DNA of 64,000 bases, taken from contig JAJUHF010000002.1 in the NCBI GenBank assembly GCA_029268045.1, forward strand, positions 1-64,000, read 5' to 3'. Positions 51,888 to 59,676 of this stretch are shown piece by piece. The position numbers were made by a program, and so were the translations under genes. Positions within the stretch are counted from its first letter, which is position 1, and every line of letters starts with the position of its first letter. Origin of the DNA: Anseongella ginsenosidimutans. Lineage in GTDB: Bacteria > Bacteroidota > Bacteroidia > Sphingobacteriales > Sphingobacteriaceae. The notes beneath the pieces are model-generated. The model made no database searches. It was not told the DNA's origin and was given only the letters and a program-made list of their open reading frames with translations.

Positions 51888-51919
51888 CAAATGTAATACA
51901 AACCTGTATTCCTTGCAAA
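51888..51919 (-). promoter_or_regulatory. promoter of the tRNA-like gene
   Basis: On the minus strand TTTG (51919-51916), a 20-nt spacer and TACATTTG (51895-51888) match the Bacteroidota consensus exactly. The start site would be about 10 nt before the mature 5' end. Confidence 0.8.
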
Positions 51920-51992
51920 TTTAACAACAAAAAAAATTAATTATTTTGGATTTCGCAATAAAACATTTGTAAAATTGTAAAAACGGAAATTT

Positions 51993-52496
51993 ATGATTGA
52001 AAAGACACTTCAGATTTTGCAAATTGACAATATCGACCTGCAGATCCTTTCCATCCTGATGAACGATGCCACCACGCCGTATACGGAGATCGCCAAGGAA
52101 CTCGTGGTATCCAGCGGCACCGTTCACGTACGAATGAAAAAACTCCATGAGTTAGGCATCGTTACCGGGTCCAACCTGCTGATCAATCCGCAGAAGATCG
52201 GCTACGACGTGTGCGCCTTTATCGGGATCTACTTGCAGAAGGGGTCGGAGTACCGCGACGCGGTGGAGAAAATGAAAGGCATCTCAGAAGTCGTGGAATT
52301 GCATTATACCACGGGGAACTACAGCATGTTCGCAAAGGTTATCTGCCGCGATACCAATCACCTGCGGAATGTACTGAACGAAAAATTGCAGGTCATCGAA
52401 GGAATCCAGCGGACCGAAACCATCATTTCACTTGAAGAGAGCATCAAACGCCAGATCAGCCTGGAAGATTACATCCAGGCCGGAAAGAAGAAATAA
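51993..52496 (+). CDS. Lrp/AsnC-family transcriptional regulator
   Basis: 167 residues. The HTH is QILSILMNDATTPYTEIAKELVVSSG (in two helices) with the recognition helix GTVHVRMKKLHELGIV; the RAM ligand/oligomer domain follows (KIGYDVCAFIGIYLQKGS; VVELHYTTGNYSMFAKVIC). AsnC-type regulators sense amino acids. Neighbouring genes are not amino acid genes, so the ligand cannot be inferred. Leader is AT-rich with no complete promoter match. Confidence 0.92.
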   Translation: MIEKTLQILQIDNIDLQILSILMNDATTPYTEIAKELVVSSGTVHVRMKKLHELGIVTGSNLLINPQKIGYDVCAFIGIYLQKGSEYRDAVEKMKGISEVVELHYTTGNYSMFAKVICRDTNHLRNVLNEKLQVIEGIQRTETIISLEESIKRQISLEDYIQAGKKK

Positions 52497-52499
52497 GCC

Positions 52500-52934
52500 C
52501 TACAACCAGTTGGCCCAGGGAATGCGGCTGAGGATCAATACCACGCCGATCAGGTAAAAGATACCGATGCTTTTGAACTTGGCCGATGAAGTCGCCAGCT
52601 TTTTATGGCGGGAAAACCCAACGGTGATCAGTATCAGCGCGATGATGTTCATAAGCGGATGTTCGATCGCAAGCAGGCGGGTAGGGGCGTTGCTCATGAC
52701 CGCGCCCGGATCGCTTGCCAGCAAGCGGATGTACGGTGCAACCAGGTACAATACCAGTCCGAGAAGCCCCTGCACATGGGCCGCAGCCAGGCCAAAGACA
52801 GCAATCTTCCGGTCTTTCGGCTTAAATTCCCTTCTTCCGGAAAGGCCTATGAAGGAGTTGATGATCGCTACCAGCAAAAGCAGAAATGCTACATAGGCCC
52901 AGTAGGAATGAAAGTGGGTTAAACCGATATACAT
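52500..52934 (-). CDS. four-helix integral membrane protein
   Basis: 144 residues with four hydrophobic helices (SYWAYVAFLLLLVAIINSFI; VFGLAAAHVQGLLGLVLYL; PLMNIIALILITVGF; GIFYLIGVVLILSRIPW). Conserved-looking His residues at the starts of helices 1, 2 and 3 (THFH, AAAHVQ, AIEHPLMN) would suit a b-type heme site. I do not recognise a characterised family. It follows pdhB by 4 nt and is presumably co-transcribed with it. Confidence 0.75.
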   Translation of the reverse strand: MYIGLTHFHSYWAYVAFLLLLVAIINSFIGLSGRREFKPKDRKIAVFGLAAAHVQGLLGLVLYLVAPYIRLLASDPGAVMSNAPTRLLAIEHPLMNIIALILITVGFSRHKKLATSSAKFKSIGIFYLIGVVLILSRIPWANWL

Positions 52935-52938
52935 TTTT

Positions 52939-53922
52939 TTATGATTTAATATACATGACTTCTTTTACCGCTTTGATCACCTTTTCAGCGCTGGGCAGCG
53001 CAGCCTGAACCAGGGTAGGCGCATAAGCAAGCGGGGTATCGGCTGAGTTGATCCGCAGGACCGGCGCATCCAGGTAGTCAAAGGCGTCTTTCTGCACCCT
53101 GAAGGCGATATCGGTTGAAAAATTGGCCAGGGGCCATGCTTCTTCCACCAATACCAGGCGGTTGGTCTTTTTCACCGATTCCAGAACCGTTGCGTAGTCA
53201 ATTGGCCGCACCGTGCGCAGGTCAATTACTTCGGCGCTGATGTCTTCTTTGGCCAGTTCCTGGGCGGCCGCGTGCACAACCTTCATGATCTTTCCAAACC
53301 CAACCAGGGTCACATCGGTGCCTTCCTGGTCCACGTGCGCCTGACCCAGCTCAATATAATATTCATCTTCGGGTACTTCGCCCTTATCGCCGTACATCAG
53401 CTCCGACTCCATGAATATCACCGGATCGGGATCGATGATCGCCGATTTCAGCAATCCTTTCGCATCGTATGGATTCGAGGGAACAACCACTTTCAGACCC
53501 GGGCAGTTGGCGTACCAGCTCTCAAAGCTTTGGGAATGCTGGGCCCCCAGCTGGCCGGCGTTGCCCGTCGGGCCACGGAACACTATGGGTACGGGGAACT
53601 GGCCACCGGACATCTGCAGCATCTTGGAAGCTCCGTTGACCACCTGGTCAATCGCTACCAGGGAAAAGTTGAAGGTCATGAACTCCACGATCGGACGCAA
53701 TCCGTTCATGGCAGCCCCAACCCCGATGCCTGCAAAACCCAATTCCGAGATAGGCGTGTCGATTACCCGCTTGGCGCCGAATTCGTCCATCATTCCCTGG
53801 CTCACCTTGTAGGCTCCGTTATATTCTGCCACTTCTTCGCCCATCAGGAAAATAGACTCGTCTTTGCGCATTTCTTCGGACATGGCCTCGCGCAGGGCTT
53901 CTCTGAATTGTATTGTTCTCAT
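52939..53922 (-). CDS. pdhB: pyruvate dehydrogenase E1 component, beta subunit
   Basis: Beta subunit of the ThDP-dependent alpha2beta2 E1. Motifs: IQFREALREAMSEEMRKDE at the N-terminus, VIDTPISELGFAGIGVGAAM, RPIVEFMTFNFSLVAIDQ, RGPTGNAGQLGAQHSQSFE and VVPSNPYDAKGLL; C-terminal transketolase domain with VIDLRTVRPIDYATVLESV. 327 residues, normal. No alpha subunit or E2 adjoins it here, so the complex genes are split. It has a full promoter. Confidence 0.92.
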   Translation of the reverse strand: MRTIQFREALREAMSEEMRKDESIFLMGEEVAEYNGAYKVSQGMMDEFGAKRVIDTPISELGFAGIGVGAAMNGLRPIVEFMTFNFSLVAIDQVVNGASKMLQMSGGQFPVPIVFRGPTGNAGQLGAQHSQSFESWYANCPGLKVVVPSNPYDAKGLLKSAIIDPDPVIFMESELMYGDKGEVPEDEYYIELGQAHVDQEGTDVTLVGFGKIMKVVHAAAQELAKEDISAEVIDLRTVRPIDYATVLESVKKTNRLVLVEEAWPLANFSTDIAFRVQKDAFDYLDAPVLRINSADTPLAYAPTLVQAALPSAEKVIKAVKEVMYIKS

Positions 53923-53951
53923 TACGATAAGCTAATGCATAAAATGGACTG

Positions 53952-53982
53952 CAAATATAGGCGTTATAGTATCAAGTATCAA
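53952..53982 (-). promoter_or_regulatory. pdhB promoter
   Basis: On the minus strand TTG (53982-53980), a 20-nt spacer and TATATTTG (53959-53952) match the consensus. A tandem copy of GATACTT precedes it. Confidence 0.75.
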
Positions 53983-54015
53983 GTAGCGGACGTCAGTCTT
54001 ATTGGCTGGTACCCG

Positions 54016-57000
54016 CTAGGATTCCTCTTCCTCTTCCACGGGAGAAAGTTCCGAAAGGTCTCGGAAGTTCGAACGGACGAAATTGCACCATTCGCAATCT
54101 TTTTTTCCGCAACCGGTGTCGAATTCATAATTCTTTATCCGCGCATAGGTGTTCCGGATCTGTTCCTTTACCGTTTCAATGTCTTCGGGCTTAATGTAGA
54201 TCTTATGCTTGATGTACTCCCCGTCGTCGGGTTCCACAAAGTCGAATTCGGAACTTATGGCCGTCCAGCCCCGGGCGTGGTCATTATCTACCAGGATTTT
54301 ATAGAAAACCGCCTGGCGCCAGTAGTCACCCCCGTTGGGGTTCTTGCCGTCGGGCCCCCGGAGCTTGTCTTTCGCGTTTTTATACCGTCCGGTCTTGTAA
54401 TCGACCACGTTCACCGACTTGCCGTCAAATTCCAGCTTGTCTATTTTCCCTTTGATGGGCACGCCGTCAACCTCCACATTTCGCACGGTGATCTCCGGAA
54501 TGATTACGCGCGACCACTCGTTGATATACCGATCGTAATAGTCGGGAAGAATTTTATTTCCGTACTCCATGCGGCGGGCATATTGTTCGGCCGTAAAGGA
54601 TTCCCGGTTTTTATTCATATACCACTGAAAATCCTCTTGCAGCTGTTCCTTGGGTGGAAATTCACCCTCGTCCCTCACCCGCCGGAAAAACAGCTCCAAA
54701 GCCCAGTGTATGGCCGACCCGAAGGTGAGCGATTCGGTTTTCCCCCGGGGGATGCGCAACAGGTTCTGGAAATAAAACCGGAGCGGGCATTCCAGGTAAT
54801 TGCTGAGATGGGTAACGCTCAGGGCATAATTCTGAAGCACACTGTCCACCAGGTTTTTGTCGATCAGGCCCAGCGAAGGTCTTTCCTCTTCCGAGAAATT
54901 CAGGGCAAAGAACGGAAGCAATTCGTCCTCGGGTATTTCCCGGGGAATTGGTTTCAGGCCGGTGCCGGCCATGATTTCTGCAATGAAGAGCGTATGCTCC
55001 AAGTCCTTCCCGGTGGTGTCGTATTTGCTGTAGGACAGATACAGGTGCGTACGTGCCCGGGTAATGGCCACGTAAAACAGCCGGCGGAGTTCTTCCTCGG
55101 TGCCGGCATCTTTGGCGACGGTAAACACGGTGTCGGGCAATTTGTACCCGCTGGCCCGCCTGCGTTTCTTTTCCCAGAGGTGGCAGTTGCCACCCACCAG
55201 GAACACGTGATCGAATTCCAATCCTTTGGAACCGTGGCAGGTCAGAAAATTGACACCTTGTTCGTTAAAGATCACCTGACTTACCTGCAGGGGCAGGTCG
55301 TGTTCTTCCAGCAGGTCTATTTGCCGGATAAAGCCTGCCAGGTCCATTTCCGGATGGCGTCTGCTTTCTTCTTTTAGGAAATTGAAGAGGGCTGAAAGGA
55401 TCTGCAGCAGCAGGTTCTTTTCCGGCGACCGCAGTACATAAGCCAGGATGCCGCCGCGCAGGACGATCTTTTCGAACAGGTTCTGCAGCGTCAGGTTCCC
55501 GGCTGCCTTTACCCAGTATTCAATGTCGTTGCTGAGTCGGGCCAATTCGGCCTGACCTTCGGGCTGAAAAAGACTTTGCTGCCCTGCGGCCAGTTCGGCA
55601 AGATGCCGCCGGATTGATGTCGGCTCTTTTCCGGACCGGTTCTGTTTATTCACCGCCACGCAGATCTTGGCAGCATCCAGCGGGGCGATGCCGTAAAAAT
55701 CATAATGCATGATGTGGAAAAGCAACTCGTCGCCGCTGTAGGGCGCTTCGGTTTCCAGCGAAAGGTAACGCAGGATGTTCAGCAGCTTTTTCCCGAACGG
55801 GGTCTTCAGTACGTTCAGCTTTTTCCGGGCCGAAACCGGAATGCCTTCCAGCCGGAAATAATTCATCAGGTCCTCCCCCAGGGCATGTTCCTTGTAGATG
55901 ACGGCAATATCCGATGGAGACACGCCGCTGCCGATCAGCCTTTTCACCTGCTTGGTAACGCCCGCAAATTCATGCAACTGGGTCTGATAGGCATGAATCT
56001 CGGGCCGGATATCCTCTTGTAGCGCCGTATTCCGGGCCACCAGCTGTTTGCTCAGTCCCGGCAGGCGGATGCGTTCGGTATTGTGATCGATCAATACCCG
56101 GGCGGCATCCAGGATATGCTGGGTGGACCGGTAATTGTCCAGCAGCATCACGCTGTGCAGGTCGCGTGCAAAACGGCTATGGTATTGTTCGATGTTTTCG
56201 ACGTTGGCGCCCTGGAAGCGGAAAATGGACTGGTCGTCGTCGCCCACCACGAAAATATTGGGCGTATCCCAGTAGCTGACCAGCAGACGGATCAACTCAT
56301 TTTGCGCGCCGCTGGTATCCTGGTATTCGTCCACCAGTACGTACTGGTACTTTTCCTGGTAATTCAACAGGAAATTCGGGTCGTTCTGAAAGGCGTTCAG
56401 AATCCAGGAGATCATGTCGTCGAAGTCGTAGCGGTTCATATCCCGCATCATCCGCTGATACACGGGCAGCTCAAAAGCCGCCGCTTTCAGACGTTCCATC
56501 CGTTTTACCTCTTCTTCGTATGAGGGCTTCAGATCCCCGGGTTGCGCTCCCGAAGCTTTGGAAGGCCTTGAATATTTGAACTTTTTATAGTAGGGGGTAT
56601 CGGGTTCCGCATCGCGGATGGCCTGCAGGTATTCGTCCACTTTCTCCGCAATGAATTCCGGCGTCCAGTTCTCCCTTTTCATGATCGAAAAAAGTTCCTT
56701 CAGTCCGTCGATCTCGAAATACGCGTCTCCGCGAAAGCGTTTCAACACATGGTCTGCCGGAAAGGAATCGATCAGTTTTCTCATCAGGGCCAGCTGTTCC
56801 AGATCGGAAATGGCGTCGAGGCTCAGTTTGCCGAAATAATCCAGGTTCTCCTGGATGATGTCGTTGCAGAAGGCGTGAAAAGTGTAAATATTTACCCGCC
56901 AGGCATCCGGCCCGATAAATTGAAAAAGGCGCTGCCGCATCGCCACTGCCCCGGCGTCCGTGTAGGTCAGACAAAGGATGTTATGCGGATCGGTATCGGT

Positions 57001-57171
57001 CCGGGTCAGGATGGTCCCGATGCGGGCCGCCAGGATCTGCGTTTTTCCCGTACCGGGTCCGGCAATGACCAGTACCGGTCCCTCGATCTGGTTAACTGCG
57101 CGGAGCTGGGCCTCGTTCAGGGTTTCCAGCGCCTTTTGAAAAGCTAAATTATACGATTCGGGATGGTTCAT
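54016..57171 (-). CDS. UvrD/Rep-type helicase fused to an Fe-S PD-(D/E)XK nuclease
   Basis: 1051 residues. The SF1A helicase has Walker A VIAGPGTGKTQILAARIG, motif II VLVDEYQDTSGAQNELI, motif III VVGDDDQSIFRFQGANVENI, motif V LTCHGSKGLEFDHVFLVGG and motif VI RRLFYVAITRAR. The C-terminal RecB-like nuclease has GKIDKLEF and VVDYKTGR as the active-site Asp and Lys. Cys795 (ECPLRFYF) with Cys1021, Cys1026 and Cys1029 (CGKKDCEWC) forms the AddB/Cas4-type iron-sulfur site. No AddA/AddB or RecC partner is next to it. Likely a DNA repair or end-processing enzyme. A -7 element (TATCTTTG, 57183-57176) is 5 nt before the ATG. Confidence 0.88.
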   Translation of the reverse strand: MNHPESYNLAFQKALETLNEAQLRAVNQIEGPVLVIAGPGTGKTQILAARIGTILTRTDTDPHNILCLTYTDAGAVAMRQRLFQFIGPDAWRVNIYTFHAFCNDIIQENLDYFGKLSLDAISDLEQLALMRKLIDSFPADHVLKRFRGDAYFEIDGLKELFSIMKRENWTPEFIAEKVDEYLQAIRDAEPDTPYYKKFKYSRPSKASGAQPGDLKPSYEEEVKRMERLKAAAFELPVYQRMMRDMNRYDFDDMISWILNAFQNDPNFLLNYQEKYQYVLVDEYQDTSGAQNELIRLLVSYWDTPNIFVVGDDDQSIFRFQGANVENIEQYHSRFARDLHSVMLLDNYRSTQHILDAARVLIDHNTERIRLPGLSKQLVARNTALQEDIRPEIHAYQTQLHEFAGVTKQVKRLIGSGVSPSDIAVIYKEHALGEDLMNYFRLEGIPVSARKKLNVLKTPFGKKLLNILRYLSLETEAPYSGDELLFHIMHYDFYGIAPLDAAKICVAVNKQNRSGKEPTSIRRHLAELAAGQQSLFQPEGQAELARLSNDIEYWVKAAGNLTLQNLFEKIVLRGGILAYVLRSPEKNLLLQILSALFNFLKEESRRHPEMDLAGFIRQIDLLEEHDLPLQVSQVIFNEQGVNFLTCHGSKGLEFDHVFLVGGNCHLWEKKRRRASGYKLPDTVFTVAKDAGTEEELRRLFYVAITRARTHLYLSYSKYDTTGKDLEHTLFIAEIMAGTGLKPIPREIPEDELLPFFALNFSEEERPSLGLIDKNLVDSVLQNYALSVTHLSNYLECPLRFYFQNLLRIPRGKTESLTFGSAIHWALELFFRRVRDEGEFPPKEQLQEDFQWYMNKNRESFTAEQYARRMEYGNKILPDYYDRYINEWSRVIIPEITVRNVEVDGVPIKGKIDKLEFDGKSVNVVDYKTGRYKNAKDKLRGPDGKNPNGGDYWRQAVFYKILVDNDHARGWTAISSEFDFVEPDDGEYIKHKIYIKPEDIETVKEQIRNTYARIKNYEFDTGCGKKDCEWCNFVRSNFRDLSELSPVEEEEES

Positions 57172-57175
57172 TATC

Positions 57176-57183
57176 CAAAGATA
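57176..57183 (-). promoter_or_regulatory. possible -7 element of the helicase-nuclease gene
   Basis: TATCTTTG on the minus strand, followed after 4 nt by the start ATG. At the -33 distance only a T-rich stretch is present. If used, the transcript would have no 5' leader. Confidence 0.45.
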
Positions 57184-57200
57184 ACGATCAGTTCGAGCAT

Positions 57201-57230
57201 AAAAAAAAGGCTCCAGCCGAAGCGGGAGCC
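57201..57230 (-). terminator. terminator of the susC-susD operon
   Basis: On the minus strand GGCTCC (57230-57225) pairs with GGAGCC (57214-57209) around a 10-nt loop, then eight T residues. Confidence 0.82.
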
Positions 57231-57270
57231 CTTTGATTCAGATTTCCATTTATCTCTTATGGTATTTTTC

Positions 57271-58425
57271 CTATCGTGAGAATGCGCCGATTTCGCCAAT
57301 AACCACGTTATTCGTGCCTCCACTTGGCTCTAGGCAGTCTACCTTGAAGTAGCGGATATCCTGCAGGGTGGGGAAATCGAAGTACTGCGTACCGCCGGCG
57401 TTGGCCACGTTGTATCGTCCCATGATGGTCCACTCCACACCGTCCTCGCTGACATAAATGTCAATCAGGCGGGGGATTTCATTCCGTGCGTTCTGAAAGC
57501 CTAACCAAATCCCGGCAGTTTCCGGTTTAATTTCACCCATGTCAACTGAAATCCAATGCGGGTACACGGTCTGCGGGCTGATCTGGTTTACCCAGATGGA
57601 TACCACGTCCCCGTCCAGGGCTACCTGTGGTTTCCGGCCATCGCCGCTCCGGCCGTCAAAGCTTGAAGCGTCAGCCACCCATCCCGTCCGGTCGTAGGGC
57701 GAGGGAGGTCCCAATACCTTTACCTCCTGGAACGGTGTATAAAAGGTATCTATTGAATTTGGGTGAGGAAGATACACCGAACGATACAGGAAGCGGCCCT
57801 CCGCTGTATGGTCGTAATCGGTGATCCAGCTTGTATCGGCGCCAGCCTGCTCTCTTGGAATGGACAAGGTCCGGCGGTTGCCGAGTTTGTCTACGTATTC
57901 CAGTTCCGCAAGGACCGCCGTGGGATCCACCGGCCCCCAGATGATCTCCAGCGTATCGGTGACTTCCGAATACAATGCCGACATGATCAGGCGGGGAAGC
58001 CGGGAGTTTTTGTAGTTGTCTCCAAAGGATTCTCCGTTTCCGATGGTGGCGACCGACGAGTTCCCCTTGTCGTCGTATGTAATGATCTCGAAGGTATAGA
58101 TCCGTTCCTGAAGGTTGTCAATGATCACGTTGATCGTGTCAATGCCCGCTGTTTTGGTGATCGGAACCTCAAGCGAATCACGCCGGTTGTCCCAGTAGAT
58201 CTTTGCTTTTGTTACGGTCGGGTCGGATAAAGCCAGCCAGCTTAACTGGATGCGCTTGTAACCGGGGTTGACCTGAAGGGAATCGGCGCCCTGTACGTAA
58301 ATAATTTCGCCGTCTTTCAGGAATTGATCGTAGGTGTCGTCCATTTCGCTGCAGGCGCTGAGCCCCCACGCAAGCAGGGCCAGCCCCAAACACCGTGCAG
58401 CTAATTTATAAGGATGGAATTTCAT
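57271..58425 (-). CDS. DUF4998-type lipoprotein with C-terminal F5/8 type C-like domain
   Basis: 384 residues with a lipoprotein signal (lipobox LSAC). Two Ig-like or fibronectin-like units (about 30-235) resemble DUF4998: KRIQLSWLALSDPTVTKAKI and the second LEIIWGPVDPTAVLAEL. The last 140 residues resemble a discoidin (F5/8 type C) carbohydrate-binding domain (VALDGDVVSIWVNQI; PHWISVDMGEIKPETAGIWL; IDIYVSEDGVEWT; RYFKVDCLEPSGG). Likely a surface glycan-binding lipoprotein of the Sus-like system. An ATG at 58437 adds four residues. It is last in the operon. Confidence 0.8.
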   Translation of the reverse strand: MKFHPYKLAARCLGLALLAWGLSACSEMDDTYDQFLKDGEIIYVQGADSLQVNPGYKRIQLSWLALSDPTVTKAKIYWDNRRDSLEVPITKTAGIDTINVIIDNLQERIYTFEIITYDDKGNSSVATIGNGESFGDNYKNSRLPRLIMSALYSEVTDTLEIIWGPVDPTAVLAELEYVDKLGNRRTLSIPREQAGADTSWITDYDHTAEGRFLYRSVYLPHPNSIDTFYTPFQEVKVLGPPSPYDRTGWVADASSFDGRSGDGRKPQVALDGDVVSIWVNQISPQTVYPHWISVDMGEIKPETAGIWLGFQNARNEIPRLIDIYVSEDGVEWTIMGRYNVANAGGTQYFDFPTLQDIRYFKVDCLEPSGGTNNVVIGEIGAFSR

Positions 58426-58451
58426 AATTCGTTGCATTAAATTGATGGATC

Positions 58452-59639
58452 TTATTCAGGGTTCCCGAAAAAGGTGAGTTCCGCGATGTAAATATAGGTC
58501 AGACCACCCCAGGTTTCGATTGCCCGATACCTCAGATACCGGACAGGCGGCGTACCCAGCGGCATGTCAAATCCTTCTCCGTCCACAACAGCAAACTGGA
58601 AATTCTCGTTTACGTCGTTGGAGATCTGGCGGGATTCGAAGGTGCCAATTTTGGTCCATCCTTCCCAGCTTCCGTCCGGATCGGGTGCATCGGCACGTCC
58701 GTAAAGCTCAAATACTTTTACGTCCCCTGCCTTGTAAGCTCCATCGCTGGCACCCGCCCCGCCGCCTCTGCGGTGGTGGAATATCATCCGGCTCAGCGAA
58801 TAGGTTTGTCCCAGATCAAAGGTAAAAGCCACCGGAAGACCATTCGCCGGTTTGGTGTGGAAAGCAGACCCGCTGTTCCATTCGCCGTCAAATACATCAC
58901 TCACGCCGTCGCCGCAGCAGTGCTGTACGGTGTTATCGCCCGGCAGATTGATAAAGGTGATTTTGGTCTTGTCAATTTCCTGCTCAGGCCAGGGTGTCAG
59001 CGTAACAAACAGCGTGTCCGACATGTTGTCCCAGCGGTCGCGTACAAATACCCCGAATTTTCTTTCCTCAGCCGGGAATCCGCGGGTGGCGAACTGTCCG
59101 GTTATGGCTTTGGTATATACCCGGTCGGCTGTGATTAGATCGCCCATCGAATCCGCAGCCAGTACGGTGAGGACCACATTGGCTCCGGCGTCGTTCTGGA
59201 AATCGACTTTTACGCCCGCGAAGGTGGGCTCTACGTTCAGTGTTTTGAACACCTCTCTTACGGGAGGGCTCAGCGGGTTCACCTTGACCGTGAGTGGATC
59301 CGATTCCACTTCACCTCGTGATACGGTATACAGTTTTACTTCATACTCTTCCGTATCGGGGAACCCTTCGATGATCAGGCTGCGGTTGTAATAGGAAGAT
59401 TTGACTTCCTGTTCCACTCCGTCACGGATCTCATATACCGCCTTGATGTATAATATGTTCTCGCTGGCGGGAAGCGTGTAATTAATCCGCGCGCCTCCCG
59501 GCAGACTCTCTACCTCGACATTGCTAACCGGTGCCGGTTTTTTGTCGTTTTTGTTGACCGGTCCCATGTCTTCCTGTTTGTGACACGCGCTTAAAGCGAG
59601 CAGGAAAGCAAAAAGACCTAAAATTTTAACCGTATTCAT
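58452..59639 (-). CDS. DUF4959/DUF5000-type surface lipoprotein
   Basis: 395 residues with a lipobox LSAC followed by HKQEDMG. The N-terminal segment PAPVSNVEVESLPGGARINY is the DUF4959 start. A middle unit follows (VREVFKTLNVEPTFAGVKV), then a C-terminal discoidin-like DUF5000 domain with FTFDLGQTYSLSRMIFHHR and PPVRYLRYRAIETWGG. Such proteins sit next to SusD in many Bacteroidota polysaccharide loci and probably bind glycan. 26 nt from the next gene in the operon. Confidence 0.82.
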   Translation of the reverse strand: MNTVKILGLFAFLLALSACHKQEDMGPVNKNDKKPAPVSNVEVESLPGGARINYTLPASENILYIKAVYEIRDGVEQEVKSSYYNRSLIIEGFPDTEEYEVKLYTVSRGEVESDPLTVKVNPLSPPVREVFKTLNVEPTFAGVKVDFQNDAGANVVLTVLAADSMGDLITADRVYTKAITGQFATRGFPAEERKFGVFVRDRWDNMSDTLFVTLTPWPEQEIDKTKITFINLPGDNTVQHCCGDGVSDVFDGEWNSGSAFHTKPANGLPVAFTFDLGQTYSLSRMIFHHRRGGGAGASDGAYKAGDVKVFELYGRADAPDPDGSWEGWTKIGTFESRQISNDVNENFQFAVVDGEGFDMPLGTPPVRYLRYRAIETWGGLTYIYIAELTFFGNPE

Positions 59640-59676
59640 AATTCTTGATACTTAATTCTTGGTACGATACTGCAAA

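Noticed and set aside
51752-51940. Short plus-strand frame with the GEGFEPS motif
   Set aside because: This string is the usual false translation of the complement of a tRNA T-arm; the strand and promoter show an RNA gene instead.
53272-55377. 701-codon plus-strand frame across pdhB and the helicase gene
   Set aside because: It is antisense to two genes with full motif sets and its translation is low in recognisable structure; it arises from codon bias.
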